Below, piece after piece: positions 1 to 14,794 of a DNA stretch of 64,000 nt (its first letter is position 1; the number at the start of each line of letters is the position of its first letter). The stretch comes from Alphaproteobacteria bacterium (GTDB lineage: Bacteria > Pseudomonadota > Alphaproteobacteria > Sphingomonadales > Sphingomonadaceae), in contig VBAC01000001.1 in NCBI GenBank assembly GCA_005883305.1, positions 310,001 through 374,000 on the forward strand. The letters are read 5' to 3'. The position numbers and the translations under genes are program-made. The notes beneath the pieces were generated by a model that did no database searches, was not told the origin of the DNA, and worked only from the letters and a program-made list of their open reading frames with translations.

Positions 1-1710
1 CGCGGCGGCCGGCACCGCGGCGGCGGCGGGCTCGGCCGGGGCCTGCGCCGCACCCTCTCCCTCGGCGCGCGGAAGCCAGATCTCGACCGCGGTCCCCTCG
101 CCGATGACCGACGAGATGTCGAGCGCGCCGCCCGACTGGCGGGCGAAGCCGTAGACCATCGACAGGCCCAGGCCGGTGCCCTTGCCGACGTCCTTGGTCG
201 TGAAGAAGGGCTCGGTGACCTGCTCGATCAGCTCGGGCGGGATTCCGGTGCCGCTGTCGCGAACCGCTATCACCACATAGTCGCCTGCCGGAAGGCCGAG
301 CGGATTTTCGGCGCCGACCGAAGAGTCGCGCGCGGCGACCGAGATGGTGCCGCCGTCGGGCATCGCGTCGCGCGCGTTGATGATCAGATTGACCAGCGCC
401 AGCTCGAGCTGCGCGCTGTCGGCATAGGCGCGACCGACCTTCTCCTCCGCATTCCATTCGAGCTGGACCAGGCCGCCGAGCGTGTGGGCGAGAAGGTCGG
501 TGACCGATGCCCACAATTTCCCGACGTCGATCTCGGCCGGCGCGAGCTGCTGGCGGCGGGCGAAGGCGAGCAGCCGGCCCACCAGGTCCGATCCCTGCTC
601 GGCGGCACGGCGGGTGAGGCCCAATATCTTCTTCTGCTCGTCGTCGAGCTTCACGCGGCGCTCGATCAGCCCGATTCCGCCGAGGACGGCCGCGAGGAGG
701 TTGTTGAAATCGTGCGCGATCCCGCCCGTGAGCTGGCCGATCGCGTCCATCTTGCGCGCCTGGAGCAGCTCCTTCTCCAGATTCTTGCGCTCGGTGACGT
801 CGAGCAGGGTGCCGGCATAGCTCGGCCCGGCCTCGGCCTCGCCCAGAAGCACCGCCTGGTCGAGGAAATGCTTGTAGCTTCCGTCGGCGCACTTCCAGCG
901 ATATTCGATCGCCATCGCCCCCGCTCGGGAGCGCTCGCCCAGCGCCTTCAGAGTCCGCTCCCGGTCCTCCGGGTGGATCCGCTCGGCCCACAGGCCGGGA
1001 TTCGCCTCGACGGCGTCGAACTCGAAGCCGGTCACCGCGGCGAAATTGCCGCCGACGAACTGGGGCAGGCGGGGGTCCGTCCCGTCCGTTTCGAGATAGA
1101 GGATGATCGGAAGCGACTGGATGATCGCCGCCTGGCGCTGCTCGGCGATGCGCAGCTCCTGCTCGACCTTCAGCCGCGCCGCGTTGGCCTTGAGGTTGGC
1201 GTCGAGCAGCTCCTGCTCCTGCGCCGCCTTGCGCTGGATCTCCTGGGTCATGGTGAAGAGATCGACGAACACCGCGACCTTGGAGCGAAGCACGACCGGC
1301 TCGACCGGCTTGAACACATAATCGACCGCGCCCATCGAATAGCCGCGCATCAGATGTTCCTTCTCCTTGTTCACCGCGGAGAGGAAGACGATCGGGATGC
1401 GCTTGGTCTGGTCGCGCTGGCGGATGATCTGGGCCGTCTCGTAGCCGTCCATCCCGGGCATGAAGACGTCCAGCAGGATCACCGCGAACTCCCCCCTCAG
1501 CAGGTGGCGCAGCGCCTCCTCGCCCGACTGCGCGACCTCGACCTCGGCGATGTCCTCGATCACCGTTCGGATGGCGAGCAAATTCTTGTCGTCGTCGTCG
1601 ACGACCAGCACGCGGGCGCGCTTCAGCGGCGCGGCCGCGGCCGGCGCGGAGGCCGCCGCGGGCTCGGCCTCGGGTTTTGGCTCGGGTGTCACCAACTGGA
1701 TCGGACTCAT
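1..1710 (-). CDS. Hybrid sensor histidine kinase (REC-PAS-HisKA-HATPase), truncated at window edge
   Basis: Cytoplasmic two-component signalling protein with no membrane segment. It begins with an A/P-rich stretch, then a receiver domain (about residues 33-150, phospho-acceptor D81 in [13 protein letters not shown]). A short helical linker and a PAS domain (about 200-320) follow, then a HisKA box GGIAHDFNN with H333 and a HATPase domain ending in the G2 motif GKGTGLGLS. The frame is still open at position 1 inside an A/P-rich linker, so a second receiver domain may follow outside the window. The ATG at 1710 lies 3 nt downstream of the stop of the multi-HAMP kinase, so the two are probably co-transcribed and may act in one phosphorelay. 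The signal sensed is unknown. Confidence 0.9.
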   Translation of the reverse strand, partial: MSPIQLVTPEPKPEAEPAAASAPAAAAPLKRARVLVVDDDDKNLLAIRTVIEDIAEVEVAQSGEEALRHLLRGEFAVILLDVFMPGMDGYETAQIIRQRDQTKRIPIVFLSAVNKEKEHLMRGYSMGAVDYVFKPVEPVVLRSKVAVFVDLFTMTQEIQRKAAQEQELLDANLKANAARLKVEQELRIAEQRQAAIIQSLPIILYLETDGTDPRLPQFVGGNFAAVTGFEFDAVEANPGLWAERIHPEDRERTLKALGERSRAGAMAIEYRWKCADGSYKHFLDQAVLLGEAEAGPSYAGTLLDVTERKNLEKELLQARKMDAIGQLTGGIAHDFNNLLAAVLGGIGLIERRVKLDDEQKKILGLTRRAAEQGSDLVGRLLAFARRQQLAPAEIDVGKLWASVTDLLAHTLGGLVQLEWNAEEKVGRAYADSAQLELALVNLIINARDAMPDGGTISVAARDSSVGAENPLGLPAGDYVVIAVRDSGTGIPPELIEQVTEPFFTTKDVGKGTGLGLSMVYGFARQSGGALDISSVIGEGTAVEIWLPRAEGEGAAQAPAEPAAAAVPAAA

Positions 1711-1713
1711 CTG

Positions 1714-6822
<5,109 letters not shown>

Positions 6823-7021
6823 TCAATCGTTCCTTCGCGCGGCCCCCCCGCTCGAATCCCGATAAAGATCCCCTTGCCCGGGCGCCACTTTATCAGCAAC
6901 CCGCGCCCAGCAAACCAAAATTTGATGAACGAAGTCCGAACCGCGCTTGCACGGGCGGCGAACCGCGCTAGGGCGCGCCGCGGGTGGATCGGATCGCAAT
7001 CGAGGGTCTTCGAGTCTTCCA

Positions 7022-7390
7022 ATGGCTTCGAACGAGGAAATCGCCGATTTCGTCCGGACGACCTTCCGGTCCGTCTGGGCGCTGGAATTGCTGATCCTTC
7101 TCAGACAGAATCACGAGCGAAAGCTGACTAGGGCGGAGATGGTCGCCGCCTTGAGGGGGAGCGAGCTGGTGGTTGCCCAAAGCATCGAAACGCTGGCCGC
7201 GGCCGGGCTGATCCTCGTCGATCCCGCCGGCGCCCGCTTTGCGCCGGCTTCCGATTCGGTGGCTGCGCTGATCGCCGACACCGAGCGGCTTTACGCCAGC
7301 AGCCCGAACGCCGTTCGGCGGATGATCGTGGCCGCCGCCAATCCCGGCGCCAGCGCGTTCGCCGACGCCTTCCGGCTGTGGAAGGATTGA
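7022..7390 (+). CDS. Small winged-helix-like protein, function unknown
   Basis: A 122-aa cytoplasmic protein. Residues about 10-75 look like a winged helix: an LLILLRQNHERKLTRAEM-type first helix, then a helix-turn-helix and a strand pair ending in DPAGARFAP. The rest is helical. I do not recognise a named family. An in-frame start exists upstream at 6947, but the ATG at 7022 gives the compact domain and avoids an arginine-rich leader typical of shadow translation. It is divergent from the multi-HAMP kinase with about 200 bp between them, and is followed after 4 nt by two small membrane-protein genes, so it probably starts a three-gene operon. Confidence 0.75.
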   Translation: MASNEEIADFVRTTFRSVWALELLILLRQNHERKLTRAEMVAALRGSELVVAQSIETLAAAGLILVDPAGARFAPASDSVAALIADTERLYASSPNAVRRMIVAAANPGASAFADAFRLWKD

Positions 7391-7394
7391 GGCG

Positions 7395-7667
7395 ATGGCG
7401 AGCGGGTTCCCGACGACCGTCTATCTCCTCTGCTTCCTGACGAGCAGCGCCTGCGCGGTCCTGCTCGGGCGCAGCTTCCGGCGGACGGGCGCGCGGCTGC
7501 TCTTGTGGAGCGCGCTCTGCTTCGTGCTGCTGGCCGCGAACAACCTGGTGGTGATCATCGACCTGCTGGTGCTTCGCGATCGCGACCTGGGGCTGGTGCG
7601 CGCGCTTCTCGCTCTGGCGGCGGTGAGCGTGCTCCTGTTCGGCTTCATCTGGGACCGGGAGGAGTAG
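7395..7667 (+). CDS. Small membrane protein, DUF5985-like
   Basis: A 90-aa protein with three predicted transmembrane helices (about residues 5-25, 35-58 and 66-84) separated by short basic loops. It resembles the small sphingomonad membrane proteins grouped as DUF5985; that assignment is from memory of the pattern and is moderate. The ATG is 4 nt after the winged-helix gene and the stop directly abuts the start of a second, similar membrane protein. The arrangement suggests a two-subunit membrane partner for the upstream regulator. Function unknown. Confidence 0.75.
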   Translation: MASGFPTTVYLLCFLTSSACAVLLGRSFRRTGARLLLWSALCFVLLAANNLVVIIDLLVLRDRDLGLVRALLALAAVSVLLFGFIWDREE

Positions 7668-7925
7668 ATGCTGCTCGATTTCCTCTCCGGCGCGATCACC
7701 CTCGGCTTCGCCGCGGCGGGCCTCTTCTTCCTGCGCTTCTGGAGCCGGACCCGCGACAGCCTGTTCCTCGCCTTCGCCATCGCCTTCTGGCTGCTCGGGC
7801 TCAACCAGGCTTTGCTTCGGCTGGCGGACATACCGGTGGAGGAGCGCAGCTGGCTCTATCTGCTTCGGCTCGCCGCCTTCTCGATCATCCTCATCTCGGT
7901 CTGGAACAAGAACCGGCGCTCGTGA
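7668..7925 (+). CDS. Small membrane protein, DUF5985-like (second copy)
   Basis: An 85-aa protein with three predicted helices: about residues 5-25, a segment rich in LFLAFAIAFWLLGLNQ at about 34-50, and about 65-80. It has a LFFLRFWSRTRD cytoplasmic loop. Its general layout matches the preceding 90-aa protein, so the two are probably paralogues or partners. Its ATG starts at the base immediately after the TAG of its neighbour, implying translational coupling. Function unknown. Confidence 0.75.
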   Translation: MLLDFLSGAITLGFAAAGLFFLRFWSRTRDSLFLAFAIAFWLLGLNQALLRLADIPVEERSWLYLLRLAAFSIILISVWNKNRRS

Positions 7926-7960
7926 GCGCCTTCACACCCGCTCAAAAGCGGTTAGAGCCG

Positions 7961-9385
7961 ATGGCGATGACCAAGCCGCTCAAGCTCCATCCCGATCGCC
8001 TGTTCCCGCCCGATGCGGCCGTGCGCGCCATCGCCCGCAGGCTCTACGAGCCGATCGCCGGCCTTCCGATCGTCAGCCCGCACGGCCATACCGACCCGGC
8101 CTGGTTCGCCGAAAACCAGCCCTTCGCCAACCCGGCCGAATTGCTGATCGTCCCGGATCACTACGTCTTCCGGATGCTCTACAGCCAGGGCGTCGGGCTG
8201 GAAGACCTCGGCATCCCCCGCGCCGACGGCGGGGCCGTGGAGAGCGATCCGCGCGCGATCTGGCGGCGCTTCGCCAGCCTCTATCATCTGTTCCGCGGAA
8301 CGCCCTCGCGGCTGTGGCTGGACTGGGTGTTCGCCGAGGTGTTCGGCCTCGACGTGCGGCTGTCGGCCGACACCGCCGATCATTATTACGACGCGATCGA
8401 CGCGGCGCTCAGGCGGCCGGAATTCCGCCCGCGCGCGCTGTTCGAGCGGTTCAACATCGAGGCCATCGCCACCACCGAAAGCCCGCTCGACCCGCTCGAC
8501 CATCACCGCGCGATCCGCGCCAGTGGATGGAACGGGCGGGTGATGACCGCCTACCGCCCCGATTCGGTCGTCGACCCCGACTTCGCCGGTTTCGCCGGCA
8601 ATGTTCGGCGGCTCGGCGAAATTACGGGCGAGGACGTCTCCACCTGGGCCGGCTATCTGCGTGCCCACGAGAACCGCCGCGCCTATTTCCGCGATGTGGG
8701 CGGGGCGACTTCGACCGATCACGGCCACCCGAGTGCGGCAACGGCCGATCTGCCCACGACGGACGCGGAAGCGCTTTATGCCCAGGTTCTCTCGGGCAGC
8801 TTCACCGCTGCCGAGGCCGAGCTGTTTCGCGCCCAGATGCTCACCGAGATGGCGCGGATGAGCATCGAGGACGGAATGGTGATGCAGCTCCATCCGGGCG
8901 TGTACCGCAACCACAACCGATCCGTGCTGGAGCGCTTCGGCCGCGACAAGGGCGCGGACATCCCGGCTCAGACCGAGTTCGTCCGTGCGCTGAAGCCCTT
9001 GCTCGACCGGTTCGGCAACGATTCCCGCCTCACCCTCATCCTCTTCACGATCGACGAGGACGTCTATTCGCGCGAGCTCGCGCCGCTGGCCGGTCATTAT
9101 CCGGCGCTCAGGCTTGGGCCGCCCTGGTGGTTCCACGACAGCCCCGAAGGCATGCGCCGCTTCCGCGAGGCGGCAACCGAGACGGCCGGATTCTACAACA
9201 CGGTCGGCTTCAACGACGACACCCGCGCCTTCCTCTCGATCCCGGCGCGGCACGACGTCGCTCGGCGGATGGATTGCGCCTTCCTCGCCCGCTTGGTCGC
9301 CGAGCACAGGCTGGAGGAGGACGAGGCGCACGAAGTGGCCCGAGCGCTCGCCTACGATCTCGCCAAGGCGGCCTACAAGCTGTGA
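7961..9385 (+). CDS. uxaC: Glucuronate isomerase (uronate isomerase)
   Basis: Converts D-glucuronate to D-fructuronate (and galacturonate to tagaturonate) in hexuronate catabolism; cytoplasmic metal-dependent amidohydrolase-fold enzyme. The 474-aa length is normal for UxaC. The diagnostic N-terminal SPHGHTDPAWF (HxH at residues 41-43) and the later HPGVYRNHN region are present. ATG 7961 is chosen because the family N-terminus begins with KLHPDRLFPPD; an upstream extension in the same frame is arginine-rich shadow. The next gene, a mannitol-dehydrogenase-family oxidoreductase, overlaps the stop by 3 nt and would perform the next step. No transporter, kinase or aldolase of the pathway is in the window. 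Confidence 0.93.
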   Translation: MAMTKPLKLHPDRLFPPDAAVRAIARRLYEPIAGLPIVSPHGHTDPAWFAENQPFANPAELLIVPDHYVFRMLYSQGVGLEDLGIPRADGGAVESDPRAIWRRFASLYHLFRGTPSRLWLDWVFAEVFGLDVRLSADTADHYYDAIDAALRRPEFRPRALFERFNIEAIATTESPLDPLDHHRAIRASGWNGRVMTAYRPDSVVDPDFAGFAGNVRRLGEITGEDVSTWAGYLRAHENRRAYFRDVGGATSTDHGHPSAATADLPTTDAEALYAQVLSGSFTAAEAELFRAQMLTEMARMSIEDGMVMQLHPGVYRNHNRSVLERFGRDKGADIPAQTEFVRALKPLLDRFGNDSRLTLILFTIDEDVYSRELAPLAGHYPALRLGPPWWFHDSPEGMRRFREAATETAGFYNTVGFNDDTRAFLSIPARHDVARRMDCAFLARLVAEHRLEEDEAHEVARALAYDLAKAAYKL

Positions 9386-10728
9386 CTCCGCGGCTGAGCG
9401 AGGCGACGCTCGCGCTCGCGCCCGACTGGGTTCGCCGGCCGGCCGCGCGCCCGCCGGTGCGCGTGCTGCACCTCGGCATCGGCGCCTTTCACCGCGCCCA
9501 TCAGGCATTGGTGTTCGACGATCTCGGCTGGGGCGTCGCCGGCGCTTCGCTCCGCTCGCCGGCGGTGCGCGAGGCGATGGCGCCGCAGGATTGCCTCTAC
9601 TCGCTGGTGGTCGGCGAGGAGGTACGGGTGATCGGCGCCCTGCGCGAGGTGATCCACGGCGCGGACGGCCTAGCCGGGCGCCTGGCCTCGCCGGAGACGA
9701 AGCTGGTGACGCTGACGGTCACCGAGAAGGGCTATCTGCCCGGCGCGGCCGCGATCCGGGTCATCGCCGACGGCCTCGCCCGGCGGCGCGAGCCGCTCAC
9801 CATCCTTTCCTGCGACAATCTCCCGCGCAACGGAGAGCGGCTGGCGCAAGCGGTGATCGACGCGAGCGATCCGGCGCGCGCCGGCTGGATCCGCGATCAC
9901 ATCGCCTTTCCCCAGACGATGGTCGACCGGATCGTCCCCGCGACCGAGGTGGCGGACATTGAGGCGCTCGCCGCGCGGATCGGTCTGGTCGACCGGGCGA
10001 TGGTCAAGGCCGAGCCCTATTGCCAGTGGGTGATCGAGGATTGCTTTCGCGGCGAGCGACCCGATTTCGAAGCGGCCGGAGTTCAGATCGCTTTGGATAT
10101 CGGCCCTTGGGAGAACGCCAAGCTGCACCTGCTCAACGGCGCGCACAGCGCGATCGCCTATCTCGGCGGCCTCGCCGGAGTGGAGTTCGTCCACCAGTTC
10201 GTCGCCACTCCCGCCGGGCGCCGCTTCGTCGAAGCGCTGTGGGACGAGGCCCAGACGACGCTTGATCCGCCGGCGGGCCTCGATCTCGGCGCCTATCGCG
10301 CAGCCCTTATGGCCCGCTTCGCCAATCCCGGGTTGCAGCACCGCGCGCGCCAGATCGCGATGGACGGCACGCAAAAGCTTCCCCAGCGCCTGCTGGCGCC
10401 GATCGCCGCCCGGCTGGAAAGGGGGCAGCCGATCGACGCGCTTGCGCTGGCGGTGGCCGCGTGGATGCGCTGGCAAGCGGGTCGGGATGACGAAGGAAGG
10501 GCGTTCGCGGTCGACGATCCACTGGCCGGCGAGACTCGCCGGCGATTGGCCGGACAGAGCGAACCGGAGGCGCAGGTGAGGGCGTTGCTGGGCCTCGAGG
10601 CGGTCTTCCTGCCAGCGCTGGCGGCCGATCCGCGCTTCGCCGCCGCGCTGACCGGGCAGCTCGGCAGGCTTGCGGCGCTTGGCGCCCGGGGGGTAATCGA
10701 ACGGGATTGGGGCAAGGGAACACAATGA
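9382..10728 (+). CDS. uxuB: Mannitol dehydrogenase family protein, probable D-fructuronate reductase
   Basis: NAD-dependent long-chain dehydrogenase (448 aa), predicted to reduce fructuronate to mannonate after UxaC. The N-terminal Rossmann motif [11 protein letters not shown] (about residues 31-41) and the central [13 protein letters not shown] motif are typical of the mannitol dehydrogenase/UxuB/UxaB family. The start is GTG 9382, which overlaps the uxaC stop (GTGA), preceded by an AAGGCGG-type ribosome-binding site inside uxaC. The substrate call (fructuronate rather than tagaturonate or mannitol) rests on the uxaC neighbour. It overlaps the following SDR by 4 nt (ATGA). Confidence 0.85.
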   Translation: MTPRLSEATLALAPDWVRRPAARPPVRVLHLGIGAFHRAHQALVFDDLGWGVAGASLRSPAVREAMAPQDCLYSLVVGEEVRVIGALREVIHGADGLAGRLASPETKLVTLTVTEKGYLPGAAAIRVIADGLARRREPLTILSCDNLPRNGERLAQAVIDASDPARAGWIRDHIAFPQTMVDRIVPATEVADIEALAARIGLVDRAMVKAEPYCQWVIEDCFRGERPDFEAAGVQIALDIGPWENAKLHLLNGAHSAIAYLGGLAGVEFVHQFVATPAGRRFVEALWDEAQTTLDPPAGLDLGAYRAALMARFANPGLQHRARQIAMDGTQKLPQRLLAPIAARLERGQPIDALALAVAAWMRWQAGRDDEGRAFAVDDPLAGETRRRLAGQSEPEAQVRALLGLEAVFLPALAADPRFAAALTGQLGRLAALGARGVIERDWGKGTQ

Positions 10729-11618
10729 CCATCAGCTTCGAAAATCGGGTGGCGATCGTCACCGGCGCCGGCAACGGGCTCGGCAAGGCCTATGCGCTGG
10801 AGCTTGCGCGGCGCGGCGCGAAGGTCGTGGTCAACGATCTCGGCGCCGCGCGCGACGGCAGCGGCGCCTCGCACGGCGCGGCCCAGGCCGTGGTGTCGCA
10901 GATCGAGGCCGCGGGCGGCGAGGCGATCGCCAACGCCAGCAGCGTCGCCGACGAGGCCGGAATCGCCGCTTTGGTGGCCGATGCCAAAGAGCGCTGGGGC
11001 CGGATCGACATCCTCATCAACAATGCCGGCATCCTGAAGGACAAGAGCTTCGCCAAGATGTCGATCGACGAGTTCCGGGCGGTCGTCGAGGTCCACCTGA
11101 TCGGCTCGGCGATCTGCACCAAAATGGTGTGGGAGACGATGCGCGAGCAGGTTTATGGCCGCATCCTGATGACCACCTCGTCGACCGGCCTCTACGGCAA
11201 TTTCGGCCAGGCCAATTACGGCGCGGCCAAGCTCGGCCTGGTCGGCCTGATGAACACGCTCGCGCTCGAAGGCGCGAAATACAATGTCCACGTCAATACG
11301 ATCGCACCGCTTGCCGCGACCCGGATGACCGAGGATGTGATGCCGCCGGAGATCCTCGCGCGGACCGGGCCGGAGACGGTGGTCCCCGCGGCGCTTTTCC
11401 TGGTCAGCGAAGGTGCCCCGAACAAGGTCACGCTGGGGGCCGGCGGCGGCGGCGTGGAGCGCGCCTACGTCACCCTGACGCGCGGCATCCAGCTCGGCGC
11501 CGGCGAGCTTACCCCCGAAGCGGTGGCCGAGCGGTTCGAGGCGGTCTCGGCCCGCGAGGACGAGCTGGTGCCGGACAACGGCTTCGGCCAGGCGGCCGTC
11601 GCTCTGGGGCTTGGCTGA
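10725..11618 (+). CDS. SDR family oxidoreductase, 3-hydroxyacyl-CoA dehydrogenase type
   Basis: Short-chain dehydrogenase of 297 aa resembling the dehydrogenase domain of multifunctional beta-oxidation enzymes. The cofactor motif GAGNGLG is at residues 14-20, a [14 protein letters not shown] segment follows, NNAG is present, and the catalytic pair is Y165 and K169 (NYGAAK). An Asp-rich segment after strand 2 suggests NAD(H). It overlaps the upstream uxuB by 4 nt and is followed 3 nt later by a CaiB-family gene, so acyl-CoA chemistry is likely despite the uronate genes upstream. Substrate unknown. Confidence 0.88.
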   Translation: MTISFENRVAIVTGAGNGLGKAYALELARRGAKVVVNDLGAARDGSGASHGAAQAVVSQIEAAGGEAIANASSVADEAGIAALVADAKERWGRIDILINNAGILKDKSFAKMSIDEFRAVVEVHLIGSAICTKMVWETMREQVYGRILMTTSSTGLYGNFGQANYGAAKLGLVGLMNTLALEGAKYNVHVNTIAPLAATRMTEDVMPPEILARTGPETVVPAALFLVSEGAPNKVTLGAGGGGVERAYVTLTRGIQLGAGELTPEAVAERFEAVSAREDELVPDNGFGQAAVALGLG

Positions 11619-11621
11619 GCC

Positions 11622-12716
11622 ATGGCCGGTGGGCCGCTCGCCGGGCTTCGAATCCTCGAAATCGCCGGCATCGGCCCTGGCCCCTTTTGCGGGATGTTGC
11701 TGGCCGATCTCGGCGCGGACGTCGTTCTGGTCGAGCGGCCCGAGCCGGGGCCGGACGACTTCGATCTCGGCCCGGCGGCGATTCCCCATCGCGGCAAGAG
11801 GTCGATCGCCATCGATTTGAAGTCGGCCGAGGGGATCGAAACGGTTCTCGGCCTCGTGGAGAAGGCCGACGCTCTGATCGAAGGCATGCGGCCCGGAGTG
11901 ATGGAACGGCTCGGGCTCGGGCCGGACGTCTGTCTCGAGCGCAATCCGCGGCTCGCTTACGGGCGGATGACCGGCTGGGGGCAGGAGGGGCCGCTCGCCC
12001 AAGCCGCCGGCCACGACCTCAACTACATCGCTTTGTCGGGCGCCCTCTGGTATTCGGGCCAGCCCGGCCAGCCGCCGCTCACTCCGCCGACCGTGGTGGG
12101 CGACGTCGGCGGCGCGCTCTACCTCGCGGTCGGCATCCTTTCCGCGGTGATGAGCGCCCGGGAGACTGGGCAGGGGCAGGTGATCGACGCAGCGGTCGTC
12201 GATGCCAGCGCGCACATGCTTGGCCTGCTCATGACCCTGAAGGCGGCGGGCCGGCTCCACTCGGAGCGCGGGCGGAGCCTCCTCGACGGGCCGCACTGGT
12301 ATCAGACCTATCGCTGCGCCGACGGCGGCTACGTCTCGGTCGGTTCGCTCGAGCCCAAATTCTACGCATTGCTGCTGGAAAGGCTGGGGCTTTCGGACGA
12401 TCCCGCCTTCGCCAGCGGCTACGATCCCGCGGCCTGGCCCGATCAGAAGGAGCGTCTCGCCGCCCTCTTCGCGACCCGCACCCGCGACGAATGGTGCGCC
12501 CTCCTCGAAGGGACCGACGCCTGTTTCGCTCCCGTTCTCGATCCCGGGGAAGCGGCGAACCACCCGCATATGGCAGCGCGCAGAGTCTATTTCGAAAGCG
12601 GCGGCTTCCTCCAGGCCGCTCCGGCGCCGCGCTTTTCCGGCACGCCCGCGGGCGATCCCGGCAAAGTCCCCCCGCGCGGGGCCGACGCCGAAGCGCTCCT
12701 GCGCGATTGGCTCTAG
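11622..12716 (+). CDS. CaiB/BaiF CoA-transferase family protein (alpha-methylacyl-CoA racemase-like)
   Basis: A 364-aa class III CoA-transferase-fold enzyme. Features typical of the family are GMLLADLGADVV near the N-terminus, YGRMTGWGQEGPLA and the following AGHDLNYIALSG, and GGALYLAVGILSA. The closest match in pattern is alpha-methylacyl-CoA racemase, which epimerises 2-methyl-branched acyl-CoAs; this fits the adjacent hydroxyacyl-CoA-dehydrogenase-type SDR. It ends with a TAG that shares CTAG with the stop of the convergent SLOG-like gene. Confidence 0.85.
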   Translation: MAGGPLAGLRILEIAGIGPGPFCGMLLADLGADVVLVERPEPGPDDFDLGPAAIPHRGKRSIAIDLKSAEGIETVLGLVEKADALIEGMRPGVMERLGLGPDVCLERNPRLAYGRMTGWGQEGPLAQAAGHDLNYIALSGALWYSGQPGQPPLTPPTVVGDVGGALYLAVGILSAVMSARETGQGQVIDAAVVDASAHMLGLLMTLKAAGRLHSERGRSLLDGPHWYQTYRCADGGYVSVGSLEPKFYALLLERLGLSDDPAFASGYDPAAWPDQKERLAALFATRTRDEWCALLEGTDACFAPVLDPGEAANHPHMAARRVYFESGGFLQAAPAPRFSGTPAGDPGKVPPRGADAEALLRDWL

Positions 12717-14680
12717 ACCGGCACCGCCATGTTCTTGACCGCGAACACCGCCTGCCAGCTCTCGATCTCGCCGATCACCACGTCGTCCAAAGCGTGGGCG
12801 AGGCTGGCGACCTGGGCGTAGCGAAGCCTCGGCTCGGTGCCGGTCAAAAGCCTTTCGATCCGGGCGCCCAGCCCCTCCAGCTTCTCCGCCGCGATCTCCG
12901 AGATCGACGCGAAGCGGTCGAAATCGCCGAGATAGCGGATTCCGGCGAAGGCGCCGCCAAGCGCCGGCAGGGCGAGGCCGAGGAAGGTCAGCGGCTTGGC
13001 CAGCACTTCGCCGACATGCTCGGGAACGAGGCCGAAATAGGCGGCAGCGATCACCCCGAGATAGACGCAGACCGAGACGATCGCGAGGACGAACATCACG
13101 TTCGACATACGGTCGAGCCGGTGGTGGACCCGGGTGAGCTTCGCCGCCTTTTGCCGGTGGTAGTCGCGCTGCTGCCGGGCGTGGCGCGCGAGCAGAAGCA
13201 CCAGCGCCGAGCGGAGATGCTCCTGGGTGACGACGATCCTGGGCAGGCCGGCCGCGCGCAGCGCCTGGCGCGCATAATATTCCGGCCATTGCGTGCCCGA
13301 TCCCTGCGGCCAGCGGGCGACGGGCCGGGTCACTCCGAGCAGCAGCAAGATGGGCGCGTGGCGAAGATATTCGGCGACCCTGCGGGTCTCCAGCCACCGC
13401 CCGTGCCAGCGCCGCCTGCGGCCGACCATCGTAATGCCCACGATCGCCAGCAGAAGCACCAGCTCGGCCGCCGCGAACGGCCATTTCCAGTCGACCCCGA
13501 CGAGCGGCAGATAGGCCACTCCGGCGATGACCGACATCGCCGACAAAAGGAAGTTGGTCACCATCCCGCCGCGATAGGCGTCGGAAAGGTAGGTCGACAG
13601 GCCGTCGGCCCAGGCGAAGCGCCGAAGCACCTGGGTCTTCAGCCGCTCGACGAACGCCGAATCCGTGCCCGAAAGCGCGCGGGCGGATGCCAGTAGCTCG
13701 GCGCCCGATCCCTCGGCGATCGCCTCGGGCGTCTCGTAATGCTCGACCAGGCTCCGGAAGAAGCGCCCGGCGCCCGCGCCGCCGAAGATCGTCTCGATCC
13801 TCCGATAGGCATGAAATCGCCGGCTGCTTCGCTTGTGCCACTGCTCCGAATGCAGGCGCGCCGCCCGCTCCCAATGATCGACGTCCGCCGGGCTGGCGAT
13901 GGCGGCGACGAACGCCGCCACCTCGGCGGCTTTTTGCGGGCTCCCCAGCCGCTCCAGCGCGTCCGGCCCTTCAAGGACGTAGACCGACTCGGGCTCGTTG
14001 GCGTCGATCCAGATCACCGGAAGGCCGTGGTAGAGCGCCGATTCGATCGAATGGCGGGTGCCGCCGATGGAGCCCGGCGTCGCCCCGTCCCAGATCGCGA
14101 CGAGCAGGTCCGATTGCTCGATCATGATCCGCGCCGCGGCCGCCGCCCGTTCCGAAACGAAGATCGAATATTCGGTCGCGGCGTGCCGGTCGCCCGGCGT
14201 CGCCAGGTGAGCGATGAACAGCCCGGACACGAAATCATCCTCCTCGGCGAGCTCGAAGAGCTGAACCCGACCCGCGATCTCGCGCATCGCCCGCGCCTGC
14301 CCGGCGATCGCGGGCGACGGTGCTCCATCGCCGTGCAGCAGCGCCCGCGCATCGTCCTCGCTCATGTCGCGGCAGTTGAGCGCGATGTTGAGCTCGAGGC
14401 CGAACGGGAGCGGCGCCACGACCTCCCAGTTCATCGCCAGGCCAAGCTCCATCGCCATCATGTCGGCCCCGGGAGCGAGCAGCGCGTGGAGCCTGGTCCG
14501 CGCCGCCGAAAGGCCCGTCGCGGCGTCGTCGACCGCTGCGAAGACGGCGCGCAGGGAGGCTTCGATCGCCGCCCGGTTGGCGAGGAAGGCGGCGTTTCCG
14601 TCGCGGTGGCCGGTGACTCCGACGCACAGGCGCGGGGGTGGAAGGCCGCTCGATGGGGCGCTCGCCGGATCGTCGCTCAT
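12713..14680 (-). CDS. SLOG-like Rossmann domain protein with four C-terminal TM helices
   Basis: A 655-aa protein. The N-terminal half looks like a SLOG/Rossmann nucleotide-binding domain: VGVTGHRDG (about 20-28), a HALLAPGADMMAMELGL segment followed by APLPF, and DLLVAIWDGATPGSIGGT (about 200-217) followed by GLPVIWID. The C-terminal half has two helix pairs (about 373-420 and 528-582) separated by a basic cytoplasmic region rich in RRW/RQQRDYHRQK, resembling SLATT/DUF4231-type membrane effectors. SLOG domains sense or process nucleotides and often accompany TIR or cyclic-nucleotide systems. The start is 114 bp from the start of the divergent TIR-domain gene. The exact family name and the function are inferred. 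Confidence 0.75.
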   Translation of the reverse strand: MSDDPASAPSSGLPPPRLCVGVTGHRDGNAAFLANRAAIEASLRAVFAAVDDAATGLSAARTRLHALLAPGADMMAMELGLAMNWEVVAPLPFGLELNIALNCRDMSEDDARALLHGDGAPSPAIAGQARAMREIAGRVQLFELAEEDDFVSGLFIAHLATPGDRHAATEYSIFVSERAAAAARIMIEQSDLLVAIWDGATPGSIGGTRHSIESALYHGLPVIWIDANEPESVYVLEGPDALERLGSPQKAAEVAAFVAAIASPADVDHWERAARLHSEQWHKRSSRRFHAYRRIETIFGGAGAGRFFRSLVEHYETPEAIAEGSGAELLASARALSGTDSAFVERLKTQVLRRFAWADGLSTYLSDAYRGGMVTNFLLSAMSVIAGVAYLPLVGVDWKWPFAAAELVLLLAIVGITMVGRRRRWHGRWLETRRVAEYLRHAPILLLLGVTRPVARWPQGSGTQWPEYYARQALRAAGLPRIVVTQEHLRSALVLLLARHARQQRDYHRQKAAKLTRVHHRLDRMSNVMFVLAIVSVCVYLGVIAAAYFGLVPEHVGEVLAKPLTFLGLALPALGGAFAGIRYLGDFDRFASISEIAAEKLEGLGARIERLLTGTEPRLRYAQVASLAHALDDVVIGEIESWQAVFAVKNMAVPV

Positions 14681-14725
14681 CGAGCCAAGGTAACGGGCGG
14701 CGCGGCGGGAGCAAGTCCCCCTTCG

Positions 14726-14737
14726 GTTCGGCCGAAC
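14726..14737. promoter_or_regulatory. Perfect 12-bp palindrome in divergent promoter region
   Basis: GTTCGGCCGAAC is a perfect palindrome between the starts of the SLOG-like gene (14680, minus) and the TIR gene (14795, plus). Its central position in a 114-bp divergent spacer makes it a candidate shared operator. No regulator is known. Confidence 0.35.
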
Positions 14738-14794
14738 ATGATGGTAGGATATGGCCGCGCCGGCTTGAAGACGGGCGCACAGGGGGCTGAAACC

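Noticed and set aside
10293-13874. 1193-aa minus-strand frame over the SDR/CaiB genes
   Set aside because: Shadow of clearly identified plus-strand enzymes and the SLOG-like gene.
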